A stretch of DNA of 64,000 nucleotides from Halicephalobus mephisto (GCA_009193035.1 SWDT01000141.1:1-64000); one strand, 5' to 3'. Positions 1 to 12,089 are shown, counted from the first letter of the stretch. The notes: a model not told the origin generated them from the sequence alone. Numbers and translations are program-made.

Positions 1-159
1 TATAAATCTTTCAATTGCCCTCTCGTCCCCCTGATTACCATTCATGACTTTTTTAAACGTCGAAGTTTCGTTTCTTAGATTTCTGATTTAAAGTTGTTTT
101 TCAAATTTGCAGAAATTTTTTATCTTTATCGAGATCAATATCAAAATTAAAATCAAAAT

Positions 160-535
160 AAAGTCTGCAGCTTGCCCGCAACATTGTGGCAGGTTGATCA
201 AATTTAAATATGTATATTTATAGAAATTTCGAAATTAAATCAGCAGCTTGCCCGCAACATTGTGGCAAACTAATTAAAATCAAAATAAAATCTGCAGGTT
301 GCCCGCAACATTGTGGCAGGTTGATCAAATTTAAATATGTATATTTATAGAAATTTCGAAATTAAATCTGCAGTTTGCCCGCAACATTCCAGCAAACTAA
401 TTAAAATCAAAATAAAATCTGCAACTTGCCCGCAACATTGTGGCAGGTCGATTAAATTTTAATATTAATATTTATAGAAATTTCGAAATTAAATTAAATA
501 TGCAACTTGCCTGCAACATTGTGGCAAATTTGTTT
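160..535. repeat. minisatellite, TTGCNNGCAA family, copy 1
   Basis: Six or seven imperfect units carry the core GCTTGCCCGCAACATTGTGG, separated by 35-70 bp of AT-rich spacer that is itself repeated. The same core returns at 2.06-2.42, 41.2, 50.7-51.2, 55.4-55.7 and 61.5 kb, sometimes in reverse orientation. No coding frame is supported. Confidence 0.8.
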
Positions 536-889
536 ATTAAATTTTTGTTTGAAAATTGAATTTTATCTTGATATCTAATTTTTTATGAACTTCAGTATTG
601 AATTTAAAAATAGAACTTCAAGTCATTGAGAATTTTATCAGATCTTCAGAAAATCAGAGATCACAAAAGTTGAAAAATGAAAAACAACTTTTGTAAAAAA
701 TATCATTTATCATTGAAGACACTTGTTTGGAATCTGGAATATTTGTATTTAGTTTTATATTTATTTTTTGGACAAAATTATCGATTTAAAAATTTTAAAT
801 AAACTTTGGAAAATTAAAAAAAATTGAAAATTTTATTTATGAATGATTATGTCATAAAAAATTTTTATAATTTTAATTTTGGATAATTA
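536..889. other. AT-rich gap, nothing recognised
   Basis: Low-complexity AT-rich sequence. I see no coding frame, RNA gene or clear repeat unit. Confidence 0.5.
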
Positions 890-1480
890 AGATGATACGT
901 GACGTGAACTAGCTCCCACCGTGATGGTCTTTGTAGTTACGGTAGGAGGATGCTTGTTGTTTTATGAAGCTGTTAAATTTATATTGAGTTTCGAATACTG
1001 TTGTTGAGGTGGAATCTAATAAGAACTCCTACCACGAAAGCTCCTACTAGGACACCAGGGGTTACTGTCACTTTTGCAATCAGTTTTGTAACTTTGTTGT
1101 CTACAATAAAATAACTTTGGATAAAGAATGTGTTAAAAATTGAGTCCACCTCGTCACTAGAAAAAGCCCATATCATATCAGTCTCAAAGCGAAAGCAGGA
1201 ATTTCGAAAAAGATCTCTGAGATGAAACCGAATAGGAACTCGTACCACGAAAATCCCTACTAAGACGATTCTCATAGTTTTGGAATCAGTTTTGTAACTT
1301 TGTTGTTTATAAGATATCCTTGGATAAGCAATATGTTAAAAATTGTGTCTACCCCGTAGCCGGAGAGAGTCCATATTACATCAATTTTTTTCGGATTGTT
1401 ATTTTTCAAATTTTATATATTTTTTCATAATAAAGAACTTCAAAAAATGAACTTTCAAAAATCTGGTCTGCACAACAGCA
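890..1480 (+). repeat. long inverted repeat, left arm
   Basis: About 590 bp that match 47007-47599 in reverse complement at high identity from end to end, including the terminal ACGTGACGTGAACTAG. Each arm is built of two tandem halves of about 240 bp that share a GTTACAAAACTGATT segment. A 98-residue open frame runs along it on the minus strand but has no recognisable domain. It is best read as a dispersed non-coding element present twice in opposite orientation. Confidence 0.85.
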
Positions 1481-2050
1481 GATGTTTTACAAAATAAAAA
1501 TTTCGTTTTTTAAAAATTAAAAATAACAGGAAATGGAAAGAAACAATACGTCATCGATTCTGACTTGTTTTCTGTCGTTTTTCCTGTCTTTGTTCTTCTA
1601 CGTAATTTCGCATTTATCTAACAATAATTATTTTTTAAACCAAAATTGCAATTAGGGAAGAACTCAATAATTCAATGTTCTCGATATATTCATCAAGTTT
1701 TATCTCGATCACTGTCATCGATCCGGGTGAGTCATACGGTAGCTATTTCCTGCGGCAATTAATTTTTGATTTCGTAATAATTTGGATTTTTTAAAATTAT
1801 TTTTTTTCAAAAATAATCTTGGCCTAAAATGTCGATTAAGTAACTAAAAAAATAATTTAAAAACAGAAAAAAGTGGATTTTACGGTAATTACTTTTTTGT
1901 AATTTTTGATATCTGATTTCGTAATAGTTTGAATTTTTTGTTTTAAAATTAATTTATTCAGTAATTTTCAATTTAAAAATTTTTTTCTATGGTCAGTCCC
2001 GGGATCTATAAACCAGTCGACATCAAAATTAAATTAAATTTTTTGTAGTA
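1481..2050. other. AT-rich gap, nothing recognised
   Basis: Mostly low-complexity. The short, less AT-rich patch near 1700-1760 has no sustained open frame. Confidence 0.5.
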
Positions 2051-2059
2051 ACTAAATAA

Positions 2060-2430
2060 ACCAATCTGTCAGAACGTTGCAAGCAAACTGCGGATTTTAC
2101 AATAATTTTAAAATTTTTTTAAATGTAAATTTAATCGATATGCCGGAACGTTGCCCGCAAACTGCGGATTTTACAGTAATTTTAAAATTTCTATAAATAT
2201 AAATTTAATCGATTTGCCGGAATGTTGCGAGCAAACTGCGGATTTCATTTCTAAAAAAACTTAACTGCTTGAATGTTGCGCGCAAACTGCGGATTTTACA
2301 GTAATTTCAAAATTTTTATAAATATAAATTTAATCGATTTGCCGGAACGTTGCGCGCAAACTGCGGATTTCATTTCTGAAAAAACCCTAACTGTTCGAAT
2401 GTTGCTCGCAAACTGCAGTTTTTTCTTTGA
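2060..2430. repeat. minisatellite, TTGCNNGCAA family, copy 2
   Basis: Five to six units with the core GGAACGTTGCGCGCAAACTG, opposite in orientation to the array at 160-535. The units alternate between two spacer lengths. A plus-strand frame of 84 codons is a product of the repeat. Confidence 0.8.
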
Positions 2431-2759
2431 TTTCGACCTCGACGTAGGACGATTTTTAACTTCCTGCTTTAGGGCGTACATTATTGTTAAAATTATAGTT
2501 TATTGTCGAAGATGTGAAAGAAGATGAAGAGACTTTTTGAATTCCAAAGTACATCCGGCTAGATGTACACTCACCTTCAACAAAGGTTTTTTTCGTCACC
2601 AAAGACGTATTTATTATATTCATTGCTATTTTCTAGAGCGCTCAATCCTCGTCTACGTCACGAGCGAAAGTAAAGAATATTCAAAAAATATCAAAAATGA
2701 ACAATGGATTACTGTAATTTCAATCGTTAATACTACAGTATCTGAAATTTTTTAAATTT

Positions 2760-3440
2760 CAAGTTATTTTTAAAAATAAAATTCTTAAAAAATTTAAATT
2801 TCGCAAAAAATTAAAGAATATTATAAAATTTCAAAAATTTCTGTGATGTTCCGGAATTCAGCAAGAGATTCTGAAATTTTTTGGAATTTTATAAAGGATT
2901 CTGAAATTTTTAAGAATTTTATAAAGGATTCTATAAAATTCTTGAAAATTTTCGAGAATTTTTTAGAATCTCATAGAAAATTCTGATATTTTCGAAAATC
3001 TTTCAAGAAACTCATTAAGGATTCTGAAATTTTTTGGAATTTTATAAAGGATTTTGAAATTTTCGAAATCATGTGAAATCTTCAAAAATTTTATAGAACC
3101 TCAGAAAATTCCGAAATTTAACGAAAAACTTTAAAATTTTCTGAAATTTTGTTCGATTTTCTAGAATCTTATGAGATATTGTAGAGGATTCTGAAATTTT
3201 CGAAAATCTTCCAGAATTCTGAAATTTTCGAAATTATCTAAAATTTTAAAATTTTCCGAAATTTTGCACAATTTTCTAGAATCAAAGAATTATGAAATTT
3301 TCGAAAATCTTTCAGATTTTTACAAAGAATTCTGAAATTTTTCAAATCCGATGAAAAGATTTAAAATTATCCGGAATTTGACATTTTAGAAAATTGTAAA
3401 ATTCTAAATATTTGTGAGAATTTTTATTTCTGATTTTTAT
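2760..3440. repeat. degenerate AT-rich tandem repeat
   Basis: Short variants of GGATTCTGAAATTTT are repeated many times, with no coding signal. The stretch 2430-2760 to its left is unique but without a supported gene. Confidence 0.6.
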
Positions 3441-3589
3441 ACAAATAAAAAACTTCAGAAAATTAAATTTTTTGAACCAAATTGTTTTTAATGAAATTAT
3501 ACTGTAAAAAATCCCGCATAAATACTATTGTTTCGGAACCCAAGAGATCAGTGTTTTTCGCTACAGGACCAGTACCCAAGTTCATAGTC

Positions 3590-4200
3590 GACGAACAGAT
3601 CAAGCGGTAGTCGCGGTGAGACAAATATTTCTTTTTTTTTATTTTTAATTTTTGAAAAGATTTAAATAATGGTCCCACCGCGAATAATTTTTCAATATCT
3701 ACTTTTTAGTTATAAATTTAATAAAAAATTTTAACTTTTCGCGGTGAGACAAATATTTTTTTCTTACTTTTATTTTTTGAAAAAATTTAAATAATGGTCC
3801 CACCGCGAATAATTTTTCGATATCTATTTTTTGATTATAAATTTAATAAAATTTTTTAACTTTTCGCGGTAAGACAAATATTTTTTTTTATTTTTATTTT
3901 TTGAAGAAAATTTAAATAACGGTCCCACCGCGAATAATTTTTCGATATCTATTTTTTGATTATAAATTTAATAAAGTTTTTTAACTTTTCGCGGTGAGAC
4001 AAATATTTCTTATTTTTTTGAAAAAAATTTAAACAATGGTCCTACCACGAATGATTTTTTGACATCCATTTTTTGATTATAAATTTAATTATAAAATTTT
4101 TAAAAAATCTTTCGTGGTGGGACCAATGTTGTTTTATTTTTGATTTTTGCTAATTTTTAAAAATATTTTAAGTGGTCCCACCACGAATGATTTTTGGCAT
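3590..4200. repeat. hairpin satellite, about 125-bp units
   Basis: Five tandem units of about 110-130 bp. Each starts with TCGCGGTGAGACAAATATTT and ends with GGTCCCACCGCGA, so each unit can fold on itself. Toward the right end the arms change from CCGCGA to CCACGA versions on both sides, keeping the pairing. The array lies just downstream of the stop codon of the minus-strand gene at 4253-8585. Confidence 0.8.
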
Positions 4201-4252
4201 TGATTTCCTCGATTATGAACTTGGTTAACTGTCCTTCAAATTCCATCTTCAT

Positions 4253-7200
4253 TCAATAAGCATTGGGCCAGGGCCCGTCATAAGTCGAAATGCAGCATAC
4301 TGTAGTGTCTGCTTTCATGGGTGGATGAAAATAATTATCTAAAATTCCCAATTAAATATTCCTAAAAAACAAACTTACAAAGGTGGGTTTCGGTTTGACA
4401 AGGATTAATTACAGTAACCGCGGGCTGGACGAATTGCTGAGAATCCTGGACCGCCCTGAAGAGGATGAAGCCGTCTGGAGCGAACCCGGTCCTGAACGAA
4501 AAGTCGTAAGTCTGATTCTGATACAACTGCACCGTGCATTCTGAATCCGGATTCATCGTCTTCGTCACACAGAGATCCGAATTCGTGAAATCCGCCGGAT
4601 CGTAGAAGAATCCTCTGCAATCAACGAAGGCAGTGAAGTTCAAAATATGGACATTCAAGGATTCCAGAGCTATCGTGTATCTTGCTTGGAGAAAACCATA
4701 TTCAGAAACTCCTTCAAGATCTGTGAAAATCGTTCTGGATTCGTATTGGACACATTTATCCGTCGGCGAATTCGGCGAGAATCTGGTGCAGCAGAAAGAA
4801 GACGTAGAAACTGTGTCGTTTGCCGCTGAAAAAATAATTTAAATTTAAAATAAAAGTAAAAAAAATAATTTAAATTTAAAATAAAAGAAAAAAAATAATT
4901 TAAATTTAAATAAAAAAATAATTTAAATTTAAAATAAAAAAGTGTTTTAAATTAAAGTTTAAAAATCGAATTTTCGTGTTGAGACGTGATTTGAAAACTT
5001 TTTTTTTTTAAATTTATACAATTTTTAATTGAAATTTAAAAACTGAATTTTCTTGTTGAGACGTGATTTGAGAACTTTCTTTTTTAAATTTATTTTTAAT
5101 TTATAAAATTTTTAATTGAAATTTAAAAACTGAATTTTCTTGTTGAGATGTGATTTGAGAACTTTCTTTTTTTAAATTTATAAAATTTTTAATTGAAATT
5201 TAAAAACTGAATTTTCTTGTTGAGATGTGATTTAAGAACTTTTTTTTTAAATGATATGCCATGTTTATCAATGATGGACTTGGAAGTCTGTGATTTCCGT
5301 CCTAGCAGAGAAAATCAAACCTCAAAGTTCTTCCAAAGATCCGTGTGGTTTTTTTTATCGAAGCTGATAACCACAATTTGACCTTTAAGTTTTTTCCTTC
5401 AAAATTCTATCATCAGATTTCTTCAAAAATCTAATTTTTTTAAAAACTTCATTTTTAAAATTTTATAAAAAATTATTTTTTAAATGTGTAAAATTTTATT
5501 TTTTTCGGAACATAAAAATTGATTAAATTTTTAATTTTTGAAGAAAATTAAATTGTTTAAAAAATTAGAATTTTTGAAAAATTGATGATCGTGTTTTGAA
5601 GAAAAAAATTTAAACGTCAAATTGTGATTATCAGCTTCGATAAAAAACCCACGGATCTTTGGAAGAACTTTGTGATTTCCGTCTTAGCAGAGAAAGTCAA
5701 ACCTCAGACTCCGAAGTTCATCATTGATAAACATGGCATATCATTTTTAAAAAAAGTTCTCAAATCACGTCCCAACACGAAAATTCAGTTTTTAAAATTT
5801 AATTAAAAATTATATAAATTTAAAAAAAGAAAGTTTTCAACATGAAAATTCGATTTTTAAACTTTAATTAAAAATTTTATAAATTAAAAATAAATTAAAA
5901 AAAAAGAAATTTTTCAAATCACGTCCCAACACGAAAATTTAATTTTTAAATTTCAATTAAAAATTTTATAAATTTAAAAAAGAAAGTTCTCAAATCACGT
6001 CCCAACACGAAGATTTAATTTTTAAATTTTAAGAAAAAATTGTATAAATTTAAAATAAATTCTTAAAAATGTTTTTAAATAACGTCTCAGCACGAAAAAT
6101 AAAAATAAAAATTTTAAATAAAATTTAACTTTTTTAAAAAGTTTTAATAAAATTTAATTTTTTAAAGTTTTTAATAAAATTTAACTTTTTTAAAGTTTTA
6201 ATAAAATTTAACTTTTTTAAAGTTTTAATAAAATTTAATTTTTTTAAAGTTTTTAATAAAACTTAATTTTTTAAAGTTTTTGAATAATATTTTAGGATAG
6301 AAAATTTAAATAAAAATCTTTAATAAAATAAAAAATAAACTTACTGTTGAACTGCATTTTCCAGCAAGGATCAGCCGTAGTGAAGGCCGTCATTCCATTT
6401 ATTCCATTTTTCATAAAAATCCCGTTTCTGTTTGTCAATTCTCCCGCAGTGGTCCTGAGACGAAAATATTTCCCATCAGTAAACATAAGTGAAAAATCAA
6501 ATTCATAATTTTTTTCTTGAATTAAATTTACGGAACAATTAAGATTCATGTTCGAACATGTTACAGAATTTTGATTTGGTTGAAGATAAAATTCCGAATG
6601 TTCTATAATTCCAAAATTTGTAATTTTTATAAAAATTTGAGATTCTCGGATGAAGTAATCAGCTTCAACAAGACCCTGGATGTCCGGACTGGTGTTTCTT
6701 TGGACTACGGTAGTGGAGGAAAATTGAACACATTGAGCTTAAAAAATTTATATTTTAAAATTATTAAAAAATAAAATTTTTTTAATATTTTAATTTTAAA
6801 ATTATTAAAAAATAGAATTTTTTAAATTTTTATATTTTAAAATTATTAAAAAAATTGATTTTTTTTAACATTTATATTTCAAAAAAATTTAATTTTAAAA
6901 TTATTAAAAAATTGAATTTTTTTTGATATTTATATTTCAAAAAATTTTTAAATTTTCTATAAAAACTAAAATTATTTTTTAAAATTTTTCTATAAAAATC
7001 TAAAATTGTTTTTTTTTTAAACTTTTTTATAAAAATGTAAAATTGTTTTTTTTTATTTTTTTATAAAAATGTAAAATTGTTTTTTTTTATTTTTCGAATT
7101 AAAATTGTCGGAATTGGAACAGAAAAATACAACAGTAGAAACACGAATAAGAGAATTACTTACGTTCAAGGACGTCGGGGACTCTTATTTCTTCAAATAA

Positions 7201-8585
7201 AGAACAACAGAAGGAGTAATGCACCGTATACTCTGGAAGTGACGTCACTGAAAATTTCATAAAAGTTAGTTTCTAAAAAACCACAGTAACCCAAGGAATT
7301 TGTGATTTTCCAGATATTTAGTAATACTTTGATCCGTAACCCTTAACCCCGAAGATGGACAGGGTTATGTGCCCCATGTAACCCCAATCCGGAAATTTTT
7401 AGGTTCATCGAAGAAGGTTCTGATTCCAAAGTATTGATTTCGAAATAGTGTAAAATTACAAAATAACAATTACAGGGAACTAAAACTTCAGATTTTTTAA
7501 TTTTAAGAATTCTAGAAATTCGTTTCGAGATCGCTTCGTAGAAAAGTTTCAGTTTTACAATACCATGATTACTTTCGAAATAACAATCACGGGAAACTAA
7601 AATTTCAGATTTTTTTAATTTTAAAGATTCTAGAAATTCGGTTCGTAGGAAATTTCATGATTTTTACAATAGCATGATAAGTTTCGAAATCACGGGATAA
7701 TTAAAGAAATTGTAAATAAGGAATTCGCGTCGGGACCATTTCGTAGGAAAATTTATCTTTGACTTCTACAGTACCACTGCTATGATTGCATCTTTGTAGA
7801 ACCATACAAATACCAAATGCTGTACTTTTGGGTCCCGACTGGAAAGTTCCAAAAACTCCCTCCAGGACCATTTTTAAGTTTTTTTGATTTCGAAATAAAT
7901 TTTAAAATTTAGGGCTATTTTTATTTCTAAAAATTATTTTTAAGATTATTTTAAAATTTTATAAAAATATTATTAATTTCGAAATAATTTAAAAAATTAA
8001 AAAATTTCAAATTATTTTTTAAAATTTTAAAATTTTTAATTTTTAAGTTTTTAAATTTTTATGATTATTTCACAAACCTGTATTTTCTAAAATTAAACAT
8101 TTATTTGTCTGGTCGTCAAAAAGTAATCCGTTTTTGCTCCTGAACATCCGGCCATTTTTGAAAAAAACTCCCGCAAAAATCACAGTTTTTCCTTTTTCTT
8201 TATTTAAAAAAACCGGTAATTCGAAAATTCCGCTTCCGGCAGGAATTTCGGTTTCACAAGGCCCGGATACTGTATTCGAACAATTAATGATTTTTCTTCT
8301 TCCATCATAAGAGAAAATTAAATATCCGTTGACTTGGTAGCTGTCGTTGAAGGATACTGTAGCAAAATCGAAAAATTCGACGAAACTTTTTGAATAAAAT
8401 TCAGAATTTTCGAAAAAAAATTTTTTTTTCAAAGAAAATTGAAAAGAATAATTCAAAACAGAAATCGAATTTGAATTTTGTCTGAATTCGGCTTCTAATT
8501 TTCCTCCGATGCAATTTCTGGATTCAGAAGAAAAAACATCAGAAAAATAAAAAATAAAAAATAAAATAAAATAAAATTTTTCCAT
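4253..8585 (-). CDS. secreted multi-module cysteine protein, five exons
   Basis: Exons (minus) 8078-8585, 7164-7247, 6345-6737, 4379-4825 and 4253-4308 join in phase to 495 residues. The start at 8585 was chosen because it gives a hydrophobic signal peptide (MEKFYFILFF...) of about 21 residues; the open frame extends further upstream without one. After exon 1 the protein repeats a module that opens with an aromatic-Cys-Cys pair (SFCCSLF, SFCCTRF, TVCCIST), has CVQ[FY] about 20-25 residues later, and closes with a DPC or NPC element. I do not recognise a named domain. Several N-glycosylation sequons fit an extracellular role. Introns are long and repeat-filled. Exon 5 is only 56 bp, and its acceptor could lie 3 bp further upstream. 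The reading frame is well supported by phase; the function is unknown. Confidence 0.72.
4930..6110. repeat. large foldback inside an intron
   Basis: The arms at about 4930-5400 and 5590-6110 are inverted repeats of each other, including a tandem of about 75 bp with GTTGAGAYGTGATTTGAGAA. Within the palindrome, 5289-5323 and 5671-5705 are the same 35-bp sequence (33 of 35 identical) in direct, not inverted, orientation. The structure lies wholly in the intron between exons 3 and 4 of the 4253-8585 gene. Confidence 0.85.
7320..7860. repeat. dispersed intronic repeat, copy 1
   Basis: This segment of intron 1 of the 4253-8585 gene has direct relatives at 35.8-36.2 kb (segment with CATACAAATAC and GACTGGAAA) and near 37.93-38.0 kb (segment with CCCCATGTAACCCC). 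It contains the motif CGTCGGGACCATTTCGTAG. Confidence 0.6.
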
Positions 8586-8699
8586 TTTTCGAAGAGAAAA
8601 ATTAAGTTTCGTGTTTTGTCTTCTCTGGCAGGAAATTATCAACTTCCCAAATTCGCTTTCGATTGGGGCTGATACTGCAAAAAAGCAAAGATCGATCGA

Positions 8700-9000
8700 C
8701 TTATTTACTTTCAAATTTAATTTTAAAAATATTTAAAAATTTAATTCTAAAAATATTTAAAAACTTAAATTCTAAAAATATTTAAATATTTAATTTTAAA
8801 AATATCTAAAAACTTAAATTCTAAAAATATTTAAATATTTAATTCTAAAAATATCTAAAAATATAATTTTAAAAATATTTAAATATTTAATTCTAAAAAT
8901 ATCTAAAAATTTGATCCTAAAAATATCTAAAAATATAATTCTAAAAATATTCAAAAATTTAATTTTAAAAATATCTAAAAACTTAAATTTTAAATTTATT
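8700..9000. repeat. short AT tandem repeat
   Basis: About ten units of roughly 28 bp, built on AAATATTTAAAAACTTAAAT and close variants. It lies upstream of the first exon of the gene ending at 4253. Confidence 0.7.
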
Positions 9001-9179
9001 TACCTAAAAATCCAAATTTTAAACTTTTTTGGAGATTTTGCCAAAAAAATGATTTTTTATATTTTTACATTTTTATAAAAAAATTTATAAAATTTCACAT
9101 TTTTTAAATTTAACTTTAGAAAAAAATAGATTCTGAATCTATATTTCGTAAATTTTAAAATAATTTTGGAAAAATTTAA

Positions 9180-9975
9180 GTTTTTTTAAATTTTAACTAT
9201 CAACTTTAATTTTGAACTTTTAACTTTAAAGTTTTTTTAAAGTTTAATTATCAACTTTAATTTTGAACTTCGAGTTAAAAATTTTTTTAAACTTTAACTA
9301 CCAACTTTGATTTCGAACTTCGAGTTAAAAATTTTTAATTTTAACTATCAACTTTGATGTCGAACTTTAACTACCAACTTTGATTTTGAACTTCGACTTC
9401 AAAGTTTTTTTTTAAACTTTAACTACCAACTTTGATTTTGAACTTCGACCTCAAAGTTCATGATTAAATTTCAACATCAAAATTCGTAATCAAATTCTGA
9501 TTACTAACTTTGATGTCGACCTCAGATTCTGACCTCGACCTCAAACTGGAACTACCAACTTTGATTTTGAACTTTTAACTTTAAAGTTTTTTTAAACTTT
9601 AACTACCAACTTTGATTTCGAACTTCGAGTTAAAAATTTTTAATTTTAACTATCAACTTTGATTTTGAACTTTAACTATCAACTTTGATGCCGAACTTTA
9701 ACTACCAACTTTAATTTTGAACTTCGACTTCAAAGTTTTTTTTAAACTTTAACTATCAACTTTGATTTTGAACTTCGACCTCAAAGTTCATGATCAAATT
9801 TCAACATCAAAATTCGTAATCAAATTCTGATTAATAACTTTGATGTCGACCTCAGATTCTGACCTCGACCTCAAACTGGAACTACCAACTTTGATTTTGA
9901 ACTTCGACTTCAAAGTCTAACCTTCAACTTAAAGTTCGACTTTGAACTTGGACTGCCAACTTTGATCTCGACCTT
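9180..9975. repeat. satellite ACTACCAACTTTGATTTTGA with higher-order unit
   Basis: Tandem units of about 30 bp (AACTTTAACTACCAACTTTG). A higher-order block of about 340 bp is duplicated: the stretch around 9440-9560 recurs around 9780-9900 almost unchanged. The array at 49.86-50.28 kb is the reverse complement of the same family. Confidence 0.8.
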
Positions 9976-10139
9976 TAATCATCAATTTTCACAAAACAGA
10001 TCGCGGATGTCAAATTCAAACTACCAATTTACGCCAAATAAATTTCTAAAATAAAAAAATTCATAGATATTGTCTCAACATGGAAAATTCGAATTTTGAT
10101 CTTTAACCTTGTCAACTTTGAGAAAACGAAAAACAAAAA

Positions 10140-10480
10140 TCACATGCAAATTCCAAAAATTTAGAAAAATTAAATATTTTTATTCAAATTTCTTGAAAAA
10201 TTAAATATTTTTATTCCGATTTTTTTGAAAAATTAAATATTTTTATTTCGATTTTTTTGGAAAAATTAAATATTTTTATTCCAATTTTTTTTTAATTAAA
10301 TATTTTTATTCAAATTTCTTGAAAAATGAAATATTTTTATTCCAATTTTTTTGAAAAATTAAATATTTTTATTTCAAATTTTTTTTGAAAAATGAAATAT
10401 TTTTATTCAAATTTTTTTTAAAATTAAATATTTTTATTCAAATTTCTTGAAAAATGAGATATTTTTATTCCGATTTTTTG
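10140..10480. repeat. AT tandem repeat, about 35-bp units
   Basis: Nine units of AAATTAAATATTTTTATTC with variable T-runs, directly downstream of the C2H2 gene. A 66-codon minus-strand frame overlapping its right part and the C2H2 stop codon is not supported. Confidence 0.75.
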
Positions 10481-10630
10481 ATAGATGGCTAGATACAGAT
10501 TTTATTTGAAAAAATGCAAAAAAACTCGAATTTTTTAATTCTAAGAATTCTCCCGAGTCCAAGGTTGTTTGAATCAAATTTTCCGAATTTTTTTCAAGAT
10601 AAAATTTCTTCGAAAATTTATTTATAAAAT

Positions 10631-11038
10631 TCAATTTTTAAAGCTTTTAACGAATATCGACCAAAATTGATTAAGTTCGGATTTGGTTTCGAAATGTTGA
10701 CTTAGATGTTTCTTCAAATTTCCTCTCAGACGGCATTTTTTGGGACAAATAGGACATTGATAGAAGTGGTCATTGCCTGAGGCATGGACAGTCCTGTGTT
10801 CGACCAAGTTGGAGAAAAATTTAAAAATTTTTCCACAAAATTCGCATTTGTGAATTTTGGTTTTTTTCGAATTTTCTCGACATCGTTCTTCTACGGCCTT
10901 CTGGAGGAGTTTCGAGACTAATTTCTGTTCGTCGAGAATCAGATTCTGACGATCTTTGGTTTCCGGAGGACAAAATAAAACAGAAGAATGAAAATTACCG
11001 TAATCTGGAACAGAAGATAAATTCGGAAAAAATTCCAT
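10631..11038 (-). CDS. small C2H2 zinc-finger protein, intronless
   Basis: A single 135-residue open frame. Residues about 65-85 form a classical C2H2 finger (CEFCGKIF...HRTVH), and about 95-115 form a second (CPICPKKC...HLSQH). The tail has aromatic residues (FWSIFV). Spacing fits zinc-binding, DNA-contacting fingers, so a nuclear DNA-binding role is inferred; the target is unknown. The N-terminal 60 residues carry no domain I know, but contain a Leu/Lys-rich helical stretch. No acceptor AG is seen immediately before the ATG, so an upstream exon in the unique segment 11140-11345 cannot be excluded. It is short for this class, which raises the chance that it is partial. Confidence 0.65.
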   Translation of the reverse strand: MEFFPNLSSVPDYGNFHSSVLFCPPETKDRQNLILDEQKLVSKLLQKAVEERCRENSKKTKIHKCEFCGKIFKFFSNLVEHRTVHASGNDHFYQCPICPKKCRLRGNLKKHLSQHFETKSELNQFWSIFVKSFKN

Positions 11039-11139
11039 TTTTTAAATAAAATTAATTTTTTAAATAAAATTAATTTTTTAAATAAAATTAATTTTTTAAA
11101 TTAAAGTTAATTTTGAAATTAAAGTTAATTTTGGAACTA

Positions 11140-11345
11140 CAGTGCTCCGCCTCAAGGAATGAGGTCAAGTTAATGGGACTTTTGACTTTTTCGAAGATTT
11201 CGATCCAGGTATCTGGTAATGCCTGCTTGGTAGATCTTTATCTTCAATTTGGGAAACTTTGTTTTATCACAAGGACAATCTTTTTCATGTTGATCTTCAA
11301 TGCAAAAATCACGTCATTTTATTCTTTGAACATAAAGGTAAAAAA
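11140..11345 (-). other. unique segment, possible exon
   Basis: About 200 bp of non-repetitive sequence between arrays. Two minus-strand frames are open with protein-like composition (one contains FCIEDQHEKDCPC, the other TWIEIFEKVKSP), and a plus-strand frame of 81 codons also crosses it. Splice signals do not decide between them. It may be a lost or uncertain exon. Confidence 0.25.
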
Positions 11346-11359
11346 TAGAATCATTTAAA

Positions 11360-11830
11360 TTGCATAAAATCACGTGATTATTAAACATGGAAATATTTAA
11401 AAAATCCAAAAAATCTCAAATTTTAAAACTTTTCAATTAAGATTAGAAATTATTAAATTTTAGGTAATTTTAAAAAATCCTAAAAATATTTAATTATAAA
11501 ATTATTAAAAATGAAAATATTTAAAACACCCAAAAAATCTCAAATTTTAAAACTTTCCAATTAAGATCAGAAATTATTAAATTTTAATTGTAAAAAATTT
11601 TAAGTTATTTTAAAAAATCCTAAAAATATTTAATTATAAAATTATTAAAAATGAAAATATTTAAAAAATCCAAAAAATTCCGAATTTTAAAACTTTCCAG
11701 TTAAGATCAGAAATTATTGAATTTTAGGTAATTTTAAAAATGTTTATTAAATTGTAAAAAAATTAATTTTTTAATTTTCCAATTGAGACCTAAAATTTTC
11801 GAATTTTATGTTTTTTGTGAATTTATATAA
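11360..11830. repeat. AT tandem repeat, about 120-bp units
   Basis: Three to four units containing ATTAAAAATGAAAATATTTA and TCAAATTTTAAAACTTTCCA. The following 200 bp are AT-rich without features. Confidence 0.7.
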
Positions 11831-12089
11831 ATATTTGATTTATTTTTTAAAATTCTGAAGTTTTTCAAAATTTTCTGTAATTTTATCAAAATACCGTAAT
11901 CCAAAAATTTCATTGAATTTGAATTAATTTTTAAAATTAAACTTTAAAAAAAAATTAAATCAATTATGAAACTGTATTCCAACGTGTCCGTTTTCAGAAT
12001 CGTATCTGATTTTTTTTAACTTAAATCTTGATTTCAGTTTGACTGTCAAAAAAGGCCAAAAGTTATTTCAAAAAAGATCAAACTTTTTT

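Noticed and set aside
160..535. CRISPR-like array of regularly spaced repeats
   Set aside because: Spacers are themselves repeated and AT-rich, unit lengths vary, and the setting is a nematode nuclear genome with spliced genes; it is a minisatellite.
10434..10634. 66-codon minus-strand frame overlapping the C2H2 stop codon
   Set aside because: It runs into an AT tandem repeat and has no domain; more likely 3' UTR.
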